A stretch of DNA of 64,000 nt from the NCBI RefSeq assembly GCF_016775155.1, contig NZ_JAEUGD010000031.1:124001-188000 (forward strand). The letters are read 5' to 3'. This document shows, piece by piece, positions 1 to 9,611 of the stretch (positions are counted from its first letter, which is position 1; each line of letters opens with the position of its first letter). Source of the DNA: Fulvivirga marina. Its GTDB lineage: Bacteria > Bacteroidota > Bacteroidia > Cytophagales > Cyclobacteriaceae. The position numbers were made by a program, and so were the translations under genes. A model generated the notes under the pieces. It was not told the DNA's origin, searched no databases, and saw only the letters and a list, made by a program, of their open reading frames with translations.

Positions 1-24
1 GTATTCAGACTCTACGCAAAACTG

Positions 25-612
25 TTATATAGCCTTTACGTCTGAATTGATGAAATTATCGACTAATTCTTCTGCTTTTTTCAAAGACTCATCAAGATCT
101 TTATTGATGAGGGTAACATCAAATTTATCTTCAAATGTCATCTCAAACTTCGCCTTAAATACTCTTTGCGACAGGCTGTTTTCTGTCTCAGTCTGGCGAT
201 CCATCAAGCGATCTTTGAGTTCATCTATGGAAGGTACCTTTACAAAAACTGCCAGTGCTCTTTCTCCAAAATATTCCTTTAAGTGCAACCCACCTTTGAC
301 ATCCACATCAAAAATTACATGTCTACCTTCCTGCCAGATTCTTTCAACCTCCGACTTTAACGTACCATAGAAGTTACCAGCATATACTTCCTCCCACTCT
401 ATGAACTCTTCATTATCGATTTTCCTCTTAAAATCTCCAGGGGTGAGAAAGTAATAGTCCTTGCCATTCTCTTCATTTCGTCCACGTTTATCCCTTGTAC
501 AAGCGGATATCGAAAACCCTAGCTTAGGGTTGGTGGCCAATAAATGTTTTACAATAGTTGTTTTACCCGATCCGGATGGAGCGGAAAAGATAATAGCTTT
601 ACCGTTATGCAT
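25..612 (-). CDS. gmk: guanylate kinase
   Basis: Guanylate kinase (ATP + GMP to ADP + GDP), cytoplasmic, in purine nucleotide synthesis. At 195 aa it has the usual full length. The N-terminus carries the P-loop [10 protein letters not shown] (residues about 11-20), followed by the GMP-binding stretch with [20 protein letters not shown], where the family usually has STRxxRxGExxGxDYxF. The later motif [10 protein letters not shown] matches the conserved DIDxQG-type segment. The start lies 3 nt downstream of the anti-sigma-like stop codon, so it is probably co-transcribed with the sigma/anti-sigma pair. The assignment is secure. Only the link to a stress-type sigma operon is unusual. Confidence 0.96.
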   Translation of the reverse strand: MHNGKAIIFSAPSGSGKTTIVKHLLATNPKLGFSISACTRDKRGRNEENGKDYYFLTPGDFKRKIDNEEFIEWEEVYAGNFYGTLKSEVERIWQEGRHVIFDVDVKGGLHLKEYFGERALAVFVKVPSIDELKDRLMDRQTETENSLSQRVFKAKFEMTFEDKFDVTLINKDLDESLKKAEELVDNFINSDVKAI

Positions 613-615
613 TAT

Positions 616-912
616 TTATTCTTCAGCGCCTTGAAATACTTTGGACTTGATCTGGTCTACAAGGTCACTGGGTACCTCTTTATCGTAACATTTTTGCTTT
701 ATCAACTCTTTGATAGCCTTATCAACGTTATAGATCTCATAGTAAGGCATGCAGTTCTCAATATGTTTTTTGAAATATTCCTGCTCTTTAGGACCGGCTT
801 CTTCATCAAGAACCAGATTAAGTATCTTCAGACACTCCTTATGGTCTGGCTGAACGCCTTGAGCGTTCCTTGACGAACTTTCGTCAAATGAATCTGTAGA
901 GGATAATCCCAT
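616..912 (-). CDS. anti-sigma factor-like small protein
   Basis: A 98-aa soluble protein that directly follows an ECF sigma gene (7 nt gap). Its core (CLKILNLVLDEEAG, then KKHIENCMPYYE) resembles the ZAS-type anti-sigma fold with an H-x3-C arrangement, but the usual second C of HxxxCxxC is not present, so zinc binding is uncertain. There is no membrane segment, so it would be a cytoplasmic regulator. Position and size support an anti-sigma role. The sequence support is moderate, and a redox- or zinc-sensing function is only inference. Confidence 0.7.
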   Translation of the reverse strand: MGLSSTDSFDESSSRNAQGVQPDHKECLKILNLVLDEEAGPKEQEYFKKHIENCMPYYEIYNVDKAIKELIKQKCYDKEVPSDLVDQIKSKVFQGAEE

Positions 913-919
913 AAACTAT

Positions 920-1501
920 CTAATTTTTGTATCCCATTTTTTTTGCATAATCGCTGAGCCTCTCTTTCAAGAGGTTTCTCGCTCTGTGTAATCTGGATCT
1001 TACTGTACCTATGGGAATATCCAAAATTTTGGCCATCTCATCATACTTAAAGCCTTCCAGGTCACAAAGAATAATAACTGTCCTAAAATCAACATCCAGG
1101 GAATTAAGCGCATTGGAGATTTCATCTCCAATCATATCCTGTACCGTCTCAATACGCAAATCCGTGGTTATAGATTGATCAACATCTTCAGAGTTATAAA
1201 AAGTTTCAACCTCCTGATAATCCACCTTAGAAGGCTGTTTACTTTTCTTCCTAAAGTCGTTAATAAAGCTGTTTTTCAGTATTCGAAACAACCACGCTTT
1301 GGCATTAGTTCCTTTTTCAAACGATTCGATAAACCTGTACGCTTTGAGATATGTATCCTGTACCAGGTCTTTGGCATCATCTTCATCAAAAGTTAACCTG
1401 TAAGCAAAGTTATACATTGAATCTATATGAGGGAGAAACTCCTTTTCAAAGGTCTTTTCCTTCTCTTTTTGCGAATAACTTTGTCTTCTAGTCTCGGACA
1501 T
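920..1501 (-). CDS. ECF RNA polymerase sigma-70 factor
   Basis: A 193-aa group IV (ECF) sigma factor. Sigma region 2 is visible around residues 25-95 (YNFAYRLTFDEDDAKDLVQDTYLKAY, then AWLFRILKNSFINDFRKKSK). Region 4 lies at about 130-185 (ALNSLDVDFRTVIILCDLEGFKYDEMAKILDIPIGTVRSRLHRAR), with the helix-turn-helix that reads the -35 element. It heads the minus-strand operon sigma, anti-sigma-like gene, gmk. The ECF family call is certain. Its signal and regulon cannot be read from the sequence. Confidence 0.95.
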   Translation of the reverse strand: MSETRRQSYSQKEKEKTFEKEFLPHIDSMYNFAYRLTFDEDDAKDLVQDTYLKAYRFIESFEKGTNAKAWLFRILKNSFINDFRKKSKQPSKVDYQEVETFYNSEDVDQSITTDLRIETVQDMIGDEISNALNSLDVDFRTVIILCDLEGFKYDEMAKILDIPIGTVRSRLHRARNLLKERLSDYAKKMGYKN

Positions 1502-1745
1502 TGGGTCAAAAATAATAATTATGGATTAATTTATGGTCTAATATCTGTTATTACTTTCCTATACGTAAACCATTTCTTTTTGTGTCTAATATATACGCAA
1601 TTAAAACTGGTCATAGATGTCTCTTATTTTGTTTCAGACAATTCACCATAATGAGAACAACGAAATAAGCATTTGGTTAAGTGCTTCTTAGAAATTAGGA
1701 AATATTACAGGAATTCAAAATGACAAGAATCATTAGCTTTGTCCG

Positions 1746-2468
1746 ATGAAAATCACATCACGCACTTATGGCAATCACCAATGGAGAATACTCAGTTCTC
1801 CTGAAAACATAGCTCTATTTGAGGTAATTGCTCAAAAAAAGTATGCGTTGATAAACCCGCTGAAACAACACCATCGGAGCCTTGTATACCACATTGAAAT
1901 CAATGGCAAGGCATATGTATTAAAAGTACCTCTGGAAAAGAATAAGAGGAAGTGGATCCGGTTCACCACACTTTTCAGAGACGGTGAAGCCTTCAAAAAC
2001 ATAAAAGGAATGCTTAAGTATGAGGAGCTTGGCTTGCATACTACCAAGCCTGTTTTAGCTGCCGAAAAACGAGTATCCGGAATGGTAACAGACTCGTGGT
2101 TACTCTACGAATACCTTGATGGTGAACCTTGTCTGGATCACGAAGAGTATTACCCTTTGGTGATCGATGAATTGAAGTTGATCCATGAACGTGGCTATCT
2201 TCACGGAGATCCTCAGATACGTAATTTTTTATTCAAAGACGGAAACATTTTCGTTATTGACAGCAACCCAAAACCAATAGGTCTTACTGGCTTTTCTCGT
2301 GCTTACGAATTTGCCTACCTCAGAAAAAGTGCTCCGGGTATAGAAAAGTATTTCGGAGAAATCAATGATTGGTGGCTTTACCGCCTGGCTTACTGGTACG
2401 ACATCTATGAAAGGAAATTTGTACGCACCAGAAGAAAAATAAAGAAACTAATTCTTTTTAAGAACTAG
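1746..2468 (+). CDS. RfaY-like lipopolysaccharide core kinase family protein
   Basis: A 240-aa cytoplasmic protein with a protein-kinase-like fold, most like the LPS core heptose kinase (RfaY/WaaY) family. Visible features are a Lys-containing N-lobe strand (KAYVLKVPLEKNKRKW), a hinge-like LLYEYLDGEP, a catalytic-loop-like YLHGDPQIRNFL and a metal-binding-like FVIDSNPKP. It lies alone on the plus strand, divergent from the sigma operon, and its 3' end overlaps the next gene tail-to-tail by 21 nt. The adjoining polytopic GT-like genes fit a role in envelope glycan modification. The exact substrate is unknown. A TAGCTTTG box at 1734-1741 lies so close to the ATG that the mRNA could be almost leaderless. 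Confidence 0.72.
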   Translation: MKITSRTYGNHQWRILSSPENIALFEVIAQKKYALINPLKQHHRSLVYHIEINGKAYVLKVPLEKNKRKWIRFTTLFRDGEAFKNIKGMLKYEELGLHTTKPVLAAEKRVSGMVTDSWLLYEYLDGEPCLDHEEYYPLVIDELKLIHERGYLHGDPQIRNFLFKDGNIFVIDSNPKPIGLTGFSRAYEFAYLRKSAPGIEKYFGEINDWWLYRLAYWYDIYERKFVRTRRKIKKLILFKN

Positions 2469-3935
2469 GTATTCCTCAGTCCGGAAGTACTCTTTATAAT
2501 AAGGGCTTTTAGTTATTTCCCATTCTTTAAACCAAGGAAAGTTCTTGTCATTTTTTCTTTTGGTGTCAACCACAATATAATCCATCCCGAACTCTGCAGC
2601 TATTGTCATTAACTCTTTCTGAGACAGCTTACGTTTCTCCTGATCTTCGATATATTCATATGTTTTGAAAGAGCATATTTCATAATCACCAATACCATTA
2701 TAAATAAACTCCCACGGTGCCAGAATTCTTGAACAGGGCTCCAATCGAGCCAGTAATTGCTCATGTGACGCTACAAAATCGCTATTCTTGCCATATATTT
2801 TGACAAACGACATTCCTGCAAAAACAAAATGCGCCACAACAGCAATCGTTAAAGCTGTTTTTACCACAACTGATTTTGAATCTCGCAAGTGATAAATCAC
2901 TAATCCGGTAATCATCACCATAAATGGCATCAGATACACGAGGTAACGTGGGCTATGACCACTTGTAAACACACCAACCGTGATTATCAGAATAATTGTA
3001 TATGCCAACAACCTGTAATACTGTTGCTTTAACAACCTAAACCTCGTAATAAGCGCCAATATGAAAAGTCCACTAACACCCCATACATCCTGATCCCAGA
3101 AGTAACGTTTGTGCTCATTAAGCAGACGTGCAATATTATTCCATATAATACCAAATATACCTCCCTCAATCTTCTCCCCAAACGAATCCTGGTGAGTTGG
3201 CCAGTGCTGCATTTGGTACTTGTAAGTTTCGATGCTATCCATATCCCATAGGCCAATTGAATAAATGGAGCATACCAAACCTGTAGTTACAGAATAAATA
3301 ACCAGCCCCTTCCACTGCCTGAAAAACAGTAAAAACAAAAATCCCGCAATCGGAAATACCAGAGCATTAAGGTGTGTAAGAAAAGCCAACCCGGCAAACA
3401 CTGCCCCTAATATGTAACGCTCTACTTTTTTATTTTCGATCGATTGGTATAAAAAAACGAATGACAAAAAGCCCAAAGTCATTACCATCACTTCGGGTCT
3501 GAACATAAAACTTCTATGAATTAGCTCAGGAATGCCCAAAAACAGCACTAAAATCAAAAGCGCCAATTGACTCGAGTTATTCAGGTATTGCTTGCTAAAG
3601 CGATAAACAAAGTAAATGCACGCAAGAAAAAGTAAAAAAATGAAGGTCTTAAATATATAAACATTCCAGCCAAAAAGAGTGATCAGCAAAGCTCCGGTCC
3701 AAACAAACAACTTATGAAAAATAAGCATGTCACTGGACCAGTTAAAAACCCCCGGCATGCTTTTCAATTTCACATTTCCTTCTTTCACAAGCCAGTAGGC
3801 CTGCTCTCCAAACCATGGCTCATCCTGCTGAAGGTATCTGTGGTAAAGGCTGATTAAATACAGGATTGCTAGTAAGCTTATGATACTAATCAGGAACTTC
3901 CTTGAAAAAAAAGTGTTGTGAAATCTTTCGATCAT
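2448..3935 (-). CDS. polytopic glycosyltransferase family 39-like protein
   Basis: A 495-aa integral membrane protein with roughly ten to twelve hydrophobic helices. After the first helix comes an acidic periplasmic motif, QQDEPWFGEQAYWL, as expected for lipid-phosphate-sugar-dependent ArnT/PMT-type (GT-C) transferases. A soluble C-terminal domain of about 100 residues follows. The likely role is transfer of a sugar from a polyprenyl-phosphate donor to an envelope component. Substrate and donor cannot be read. It converges on the kinase-like gene and diverges from the next membrane protein gene. Confidence 0.75.
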   Translation of the reverse strand: MIERFHNTFFSRKFLISIISLLAILYLISLYHRYLQQDEPWFGEQAYWLVKEGNVKLKSMPGVFNWSSDMLIFHKLFVWTGALLITLFGWNVYIFKTFIFLLFLACIYFVYRFSKQYLNNSSQLALLILVLFLGIPELIHRSFMFRPEVMVMTLGFLSFVFLYQSIENKKVERYILGAVFAGLAFLTHLNALVFPIAGFLFLLFFRQWKGLVIYSVTTGLVCSIYSIGLWDMDSIETYKYQMQHWPTHQDSFGEKIEGGIFGIIWNNIARLLNEHKRYFWDQDVWGVSGLFILALITRFRLLKQQYYRLLAYTIILIITVGVFTSGHSPRYLVYLMPFMVMITGLVIYHLRDSKSVVVKTALTIAVVAHFVFAGMSFVKIYGKNSDFVASHEQLLARLEPCSRILAPWEFIYNGIGDYEICSFKTYEYIEDQEKRKLSQKELMTIAAEFGMDYIVVDTKRKNDKNFPWFKEWEITKSPYYKEYFRTEEYLVLKKN

Positions 3936-3945
3936 AGGAAAGTAA

Positions 3946-3953
3946 TATATTTG
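3946..3953 (+). promoter_or_regulatory. TATATTTG -7 box
   Basis: An exact match to the Bacteroidota -7 consensus TAnnTTTG. It lies 40 nt upstream of the following ATG at 3994, which would give a 5' leader of roughly 30 nt. The -33 element is not clear (TTTC at 3926-3929 is the best candidate). Confidence 0.35.
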
Positions 3954-3993
3954 ACCCTTCTTTTTAACTTCATGCTTTTGAGGATATGCAATT

Positions 3994-5586
3994 ATGAGAA
4001 ATTATTTGGCAAAACCATTTGTTTGGGGAACGGTTTTATTTTTGGTAATTGTGTTGGTACAGCTTACCCTATCATTTGATAAAAATGGGGGACGCTTAAT
4101 ATATCCAATTGATGACACTTATATTCATATAGCCATAGCCCGGAATTTCGTTGAATTCGGACAATGGGGAATAAGCAAATATGAATTTTCCTCTACATCT
4201 TCTTCTCTGCTATTTGGCTTAGTACTGGCATTTTTCTTTAAATTATTTGGAGCGGTAGAGATTATACCGTTATTGCTTAATATCCTTTTCTCTATTGGTT
4301 TAATCTATACCGCAGAACGATATCTTAGCAGTCAGAAAATAGATAAATATATAATTATCATCACATCAATATGTCTGGTGGTGTTTACGCCACTAACGTC
4401 CATGGCCGTTAGCGGTATGGAGCATACTCTTCACATAGTCCTTACTATATGCTTTGTATTTGAGGGTTCAAGAATCCTTTCAAAAGAAAATATTACGTTT
4501 AAAGACATAGTACTTGTTTCAATTTTAGGTGTGTTAATTGCCATGGTTAGGTATGAGGGACTTTTTCTCATTGCCACATTTAGTACAATTTTCTTTTTAA
4601 GAGGATACTATATCAAAAGTATCGTCTTTTGTTTAATCGCCATTAGCCCAGTTATCATATTTGGACTTATATCGATAGAACAGGGTGCATATTTTTTACC
4701 CAATACTATTATTGCTAAAAGTAATGCCGGAGAACTCTCCGACAATAAATTATGGGATTTTATATATAAAACAGGTGATAAATTCCTATATCATATAAGC
4801 CGGTTGTACCTTACGGTGCCTATCGTATTGTTATCATTTATTTTATACTATGAACGTAAGCAAAAATGGTCATTAATTTACTATACAGCCTTAATGACTC
4901 TGGCAGCTATTTTACTTCATTCTGCTTTTGCCAGTGTCGGAAGGTTCTTCAGATATGAAGCATACCTGATGGCCCTATCTGTTTTTTCCATTGCATTGTG
5001 GGTCGGGTTGCACAAAGAGAACATAGCTGCTTATTTTAAGAACTATCCCTATCGTACAGTTTTAATAGTTCTATTATTGATGGCACCTGCTGTAAAAAGA
5101 TCATATAGAAGTATAGGTCGTACAGTGCAGGCTACTCATAATATTCATGATCAGCAAATTCAGATGGCGCAGTTCCTCAATCAAAACTACAGTGAGGCCA
5201 CCGTTATGGCCAATGATATAGGTGCCATCGCTTTTTTTAACCCTGACCTGAAGGTTATCGACATGGTCGGACTTGGAACACTTCAAACTCTTGACCTGAT
5301 AAGAAAATCAAACAGTGATCAGGAAATGAGACATGGCTATCAAAAAATCGCTAAGGAAAACCACGCCAGCCTTGCATTAATATATGATCATTGGTTTGAA
5401 GGACAAATTCCTGAACAATGGAAAAAAACTTTTACATGGACTATAACGAATAATGTCATTTGCGGGGGGACTACAGTTTCATTTTATGCCACTGATCCGA
5501 AAGAAGTTGATGAGTTAATGAAAAGTAATAATAATTATTCTTTGCCAGATGATGTAGAAGTAAAAAAATTAGACTTAAGTAATTAA
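3994..5586 (+). CDS. polytopic membrane protein, probable GT-C glycosyltransferase
   Basis: A 530-aa protein with an N-terminal membrane anchor (about residues 9-28) and about ten further hydrophobic helices up to residue 370. A soluble C-terminal region follows. The first periplasmic loop contains YPIDDTYIHIAIARNF, an Asp-Asp motif in the place where GT-C enzymes keep their catalytic acidic residue. The C-terminal soluble part includes ANDIGAIAFFNPDLKVIDMVGL, a segment often seen in these Bacteroidota membrane proteins. The substrate is unknown. Codon and base composition look more AT-rich than the neighbours. The stop overlaps the M43 protease stop by 4 nt on the opposite strand. Confidence 0.62.
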   Translation: MRNYLAKPFVWGTVLFLVIVLVQLTLSFDKNGGRLIYPIDDTYIHIAIARNFVEFGQWGISKYEFSSTSSSLLFGLVLAFFFKLFGAVEIIPLLLNILFSIGLIYTAERYLSSQKIDKYIIIITSICLVVFTPLTSMAVSGMEHTLHIVLTICFVFEGSRILSKENITFKDIVLVSILGVLIAMVRYEGLFLIATFSTIFFLRGYYIKSIVFCLIAISPVIIFGLISIEQGAYFLPNTIIAKSNAGELSDNKLWDFIYKTGDKFLYHISRLYLTVPIVLLSFILYYERKQKWSLIYYTALMTLAAILLHSAFASVGRFFRYEAYLMALSVFSIALWVGLHKENIAAYFKNYPYRTVLIVLLLMAPAVKRSYRSIGRTVQATHNIHDQQIQMAQFLNQNYSEATVMANDIGAIAFFNPDLKVIDMVGLGTLQTLDLIRKSNSDQEMRHGYQKIAKENHASLALIYDHWFEGQIPEQWKKTFTWTITNNVICGGTTVSFYATDPKEVDELMKSNNNYSLPDDVEVKKLDLSN

Positions 5587-6755
5587 GGAATAATTAACTT
5601 AGACACTGTATACCCATGTTGCCCCTCTATATGAATAAGTAGCATACTTCCGGAAATGTCATTTGATAAGGGGATGTTTATTGTTTTTCTTCCAACTCTT
5701 TTTTTATCTACAAATACTAACCCTGTCAAATTAACTATTTTATAAGCATAAATTAATTGACTGGAATTAATCACAATTTCATTTCCGGCAAAATGAATTT
5801 TCACCATCTGTTTATCAATATTCTTTGAAGATAAAACTATTGATGAAGTAATTACATCCGATCTAAATTTTTTGAGGTTTTCATGCATTAGTAAGGCCTG
5901 ACCTTTAGTAAATAAATTCATACAACTATCATCTGAAAGATCCATGAAATTCTGAACCATATCAAGAGTACCGCAGCTTGTTTTACCTAAATCACATCCG
6001 GCAGACGGCGCTTCTTGTAAGGGGGTATCGGAAAGTCCATCATCAACATCACAGGACTGCCCGTCTCCCCATAGATGGGTCAACCCCAACCAATGCCCTA
6101 TTTCATGAGTAGCGGTCCTTCCCTGACTATATTCCTCTGCCAAGTTTCCTTGAGTTCCAAATGCCTTATAATCAATCGCCACGCCATCCACTAATGAATC
6201 CGTACCAGGAAACGTGCCGAATCCATAAAAGCTATCAGCTAAATTCGTAACATAGATATTTAAGTACCTTCTGGTGTCCCATACATTTTTACCCCCCAAT
6301 GAATCAAAAAACAAACTGTTATCACCCTCAAAAAAAGGCTTATCTGTAAAAGTTCGGGTAATTCCATTAGTACTATAACCAAGGGGGTCCGAACTGGCCA
6401 GCTTAAAAAGTATTCCGGCATCTGCTGCCACTGACTTAAAAACTTCCAATGTTAAGGAGGCATCTGTATTTAACCTGCGGTAATCCCTGTTAAGCGCATT
6501 AATTTGAGAGTGAATTTGTTCATCAGGAATGTTTTGTTCGTCAGTTGAATATACAACATGAACAACCACATTTATAGTTAAAACTTCATTTTCTAAACGT
6601 GTTGATCCATGCCCATGCTTATAAGCATTGTTAATGGGCTGTTCCTGCTGAACGAGACATCTTGACTTCTGCCCATACACAAAGCATGGGACAATTAGTA
6701 GAATAACGCCACAAATCCGATTTAGCATTACCATCATTGAACATAACAAGCTCAC
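5583..6755 (-). CDS. secreted pappalysin-type (M43) zinc metalloprotease
   Basis: A 390-aa secreted endopeptidase. The zinc site HEIGHWLGLTH is the extended HExxHxxGxxH of the metzincins, and the flanking sequence (YSQGRTATHEIGH; LWGD; VQNFMDLSDDSCMNLFTKGQ with the Met-turn) is typical of M43. The N-terminus is a signal peptide. A GTG at 6755 overlaps the upstream TGA (GTGA), but ATGs at 6737 or 6728 would give a neater signal peptide. The C-terminal 80 residues end in a short beta domain with GYTVSKLIIP, probably a diverged T9SS sorting domain. It is the last gene of the ten-gene minus-strand cluster and may process cluster products or act on extracellular substrates (inference). Confidence 0.88.
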   Translation of the reverse strand: MSLLCSMMVMLNRICGVILLIVPCFVYGQKSRCLVQQEQPINNAYKHGHGSTRLENEVLTINVVVHVVYSTDEQNIPDEQIHSQINALNRDYRRLNTDASLTLEVFKSVAADAGILFKLASSDPLGYSTNGITRTFTDKPFFEGDNSLFFDSLGGKNVWDTRRYLNIYVTNLADSFYGFGTFPGTDSLVDGVAIDYKAFGTQGNLAEEYSQGRTATHEIGHWLGLTHLWGDGQSCDVDDGLSDTPLQEAPSAGCDLGKTSCGTLDMVQNFMDLSDDSCMNLFTKGQALLMHENLKKFRSDVITSSIVLSSKNIDKQMVKIHFAGNEIVINSSQLIYAYKIVNLTGLVFVDKKRVGRKTINIPLSNDISGSMLLIHIEGQHGYTVSKLIIP

Positions 6756-9601
6756 AAATTAACAAACCTAAATACTTTGCTCTTACCTGAAAACAATACC
6801 TTTAGATAGTATACTCCAGGAGAAAAAGTACTGACATCAAAGCTGATGGTAGCTTCTTCAAGAGAGGTATCCCTTATTTCCAAAGCCCTTCCCCAAGAAT
6901 CATATATACCTATTTGAACTTTACTCTGCTTATTTAAGGTAATATCCAGATTTAATTCACCGTGTGTTGGGTTTGGATAAAGACCTGTTTTTAAAATCTC
7001 TGTAAAGAGCAATACTTCATCCTCCACTTGCTGCCTTAATAACCTGACAGTAATTGTTTTAATTCTGGTACTATTGCATTGTCCATCACTAACGATCAAA
7101 CTGGCATCATAACTCCCCTCCGTTAGATATACATGATATGGATCAGACTCAAAACTAGATACTCCATCTCCAAATGACCACTCATAACTTGCGGGTGACG
7201 GGTAGGACAGATCAATAAACTGCAAAGTATCGCCGACATCAACAATGCTTGATGCCAAAAACCGGGCAGTTATTGGCTTCGGATCATTTATAACATTAAT
7301 GGTATCTTTCATTATACAACCGCTGCTTCCTTCAACAGTCACAAAATATTGGCCAATACTACTCACCTCTAATACGTTTTGAGATGAAATTACGCCCGAT
7401 AGTGAACTCCACTCGTATAATGCCTTTTCAAAAAATGGCACCTCAAGCAACAAATTACTATTTACACATATTTTAACAGTATCCGGCAGATCGAAAGTTA
7501 AATCAACTATCTCAACTTCATCTCTAGCCAAACATCCCAGGGCATTAGTGACCTCAACCCAGTATGTGCCAGAATTGACCGCATTGAGTATCCTGTTTGT
7601 TGATCCGTCAGACCATAGGTACGTACTTCCCAAATTCCCGGCGTCCAGGCTTATACTCTCTCCATTACAGATGCCTTTATCCGCCCCTAAGTCAACCATC
7701 GGTTGATTTTCTGCATTTAAGCAATCACCAAATTCACAAGATTGTATTATAACAGTATGTGTTGCAGATTTTGTACACCCAAAGTTTGTTGATGCATCTA
7801 AGGTAACCTGATATGTTCCACTGTTCGTATATACTTTTTCAGGATGAATATCTGATGAAGACGTTCCATCCCCGAAGTCCCAGGTAAAGTTTAAACCTCC
7901 TGAAGAAATAGTAGTATTATTTGCGAAGAAAACAGGCTCATCAGCGCAGGCCGCTGTATAATCAAAGTCAACAACAGGAGCTTCATATATCTGAATTTGC
8001 TCCTGTATCACATCAGAGCACCCAGCATTGCTTACTACTTCAAGGCTTACTGTATACACTCCTTCCAACAAATATGAATGCGATGGATTCTGAAGTGATG
8101 AAGTTTTCCCATCACCAAAATCCCAGGAAAAAGAAAGACCATTGGTACTTAAAATAGTTGAATCTACGTCTGATAAGTTCTGAAAGACCACGTTTTCCCC
8201 CATACAGGCATTGTTCACAGAAAACGCTGCTATTGGATAAGGCGCCACATAAACATCCATAAGTTCAATATCAGAACAACCATACTCACTCTCTGTGGTC
8301 AGTTCAACTGTATACTTTCCGGGAGAAGGATATTCATACTGCGGGTTCATTTGTGCCGATATATCCGTATCGGTCATTGGGTCACCAAAATTCCAACTAT
8401 GGGTAAGATTTCCTTCTCCTGAAGAGGTATTGGTAAAAGAGGTTGTTTCGCCTATACAAACAATAGCAGATGTAAAGGAAGAAGATGGAATTTGCCTTTC
8501 GATTAATTGAATAGTATCTGAATTTTCACAACCACTCTGGTTACTAACAACCACACTATAGGTTCCTGAACTTGAAACTGATATGATTTGTGTTGTCTCC
8601 CCTGTAGACCATAAATAAGTATTTCCGGGATTACCTGCATCAAGCACAATATTATCCCCAGCACAAAAGTTGACCACGGGTTCTCCCAAATCTACAGTTG
8701 GTGCTGAGGAACAGTTAGCATCTGCCAGGGTAAGCCATACAGCATTAGTAAGATTCTGACCCGTAACTTCAATAATATTTGAAGCTGTATTGATTATTCC
8801 TCCCAACTTTTCCCAGGTAGTTCCGTTATCTGAAGATGAATATATTGCAAGGTCACTTTCAGCAATTCCATTCAGCTCTGGGGTCAAATAAGAAAATTTC
8901 AAGCTTTGAATAAAATCTCCTCCAATCAACTGCACTTTATACATTCTTGCAATACTCCCATCAGACACACTGGCAGTTGATGTATGTAATCGCTGAATGA
9001 TAGTTCCTCCGCTGATATCACCTTCAAGGTACAATCCCAAACCTCCAAGACTTTCTGAAAATGATGGATTCGAATTTACAACATAATTAAGATAACCACT
9101 TCCGGTGCTGTATATTCTGTTGTTATCGGTTTCTAATTCCAATACACCACTAAACCCCAAATCAATAAAACTATTGTTAAGGTTCAGACTTCCGTTGGAA
9201 AGAGACAAATTATTCTCTACAGATATATTTCTTTGAAGATTAACAGTGCCTGCAGATTTATTTAAATTCAGATCATAGAAAGTTAATTGCGAGTTCCCTG
9301 AAATAGCCTGATCCATTGACCCATTCATTATGACCATTCCATTATTATCAAGAAAAAGCTCAAAACCCGAATTGTTAAGTATATCACCAGTAATCCTGAC
9401 CTCCCCAACATTTGTAACTTGAGGATCAAAATTAGCATTAAGGGATCGAGGTTCATTTTGATAGTCTCCCTGTATGTTAAGGCTGGTACCAGGCAATATA
9501 TAAATAGCGGCACCCTCATTGTACAGAGTTGACTGTGCATGTACCAGAGCTGTACAAAGCAAGCACAACAAAGTAGTTTGAAAAATAATATTTCCCTTCA
9601 C
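6752..9601 (-). CDS. PKD-repeat T9SS-targeted surface protein
   Basis: A 949-aa exported protein with a signal peptide (MKGNIIFQTTLLCLLCTALVHA). A beta-rich N-terminal region (about residues 25-300) is followed by an Ig-like repeat of the form GNTYLWSTGETTQ, seen again near residue 650. Four PKD domains with WxFGDG-type motifs lie near residues 370-440, 450-540, 545-610 and 770-840. The C-terminal 80 residues (GLYPNPTHGELNL ... GVYYLKVLFSGKSKVFRFVNL) form a type A T9SS sorting domain, so it should cross the outer membrane and be anchored or released. It is probably a structural or adhesive protein. Its stop overlaps the start of the M43 protease gene, which suggests coupled translation. Confidence 0.87.
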   Translation of the reverse strand: MKGNIIFQTTLLCLLCTALVHAQSTLYNEGAAIYILPGTSLNIQGDYQNEPRSLNANFDPQVTNVGEVRITGDILNNSGFELFLDNNGMVIMNGSMDQAISGNSQLTFYDLNLNKSAGTVNLQRNISVENNLSLSNGSLNLNNSFIDLGFSGVLELETDNNRIYSTGSGYLNYVVNSNPSFSESLGGLGLYLEGDISGGTIIQRLHTSTASVSDGSIARMYKVQLIGGDFIQSLKFSYLTPELNGIAESDLAIYSSSDNGTTWEKLGGIINTASNIIEVTGQNLTNAVWLTLADANCSSAPTVDLGEPVVNFCAGDNIVLDAGNPGNTYLWSTGETTQIISVSSSGTYSVVVSNQSGCENSDTIQLIERQIPSSSFTSAIVCIGETTSFTNTSSGEGNLTHSWNFGDPMTDTDISAQMNPQYEYPSPGKYTVELTTESEYGCSDIELMDVYVAPYPIAAFSVNNACMGENVVFQNLSDVDSTILSTNGLSFSWDFGDGKTSSLQNPSHSYLLEGVYTVSLEVVSNAGCSDVIQEQIQIYEAPVVDFDYTAACADEPVFFANNTTISSGGLNFTWDFGDGTSSSDIHPEKVYTNSGTYQVTLDASTNFGCTKSATHTVIIQSCEFGDCLNAENQPMVDLGADKGICNGESISLDAGNLGSTYLWSDGSTNRILNAVNSGTYWVEVTNALGCLARDEVEIVDLTFDLPDTVKICVNSNLLLEVPFFEKALYEWSSLSGVISSQNVLEVSSIGQYFVTVEGSSGCIMKDTINVINDPKPITARFLASSIVDVGDTLQFIDLSYPSPASYEWSFGDGVSSFESDPYHVYLTEGSYDASLIVSDGQCNSTRIKTITVRLLRQQVEDEVLLFTEILKTGLYPNPTHGELNLDITLNKQSKVQIGIYDSWGRALEIRDTSLEEATISFDVSTFSPGVYYLKVLFSGKSKVFRFVNL

Positions 9602-9611
9602 TGATAATGCT

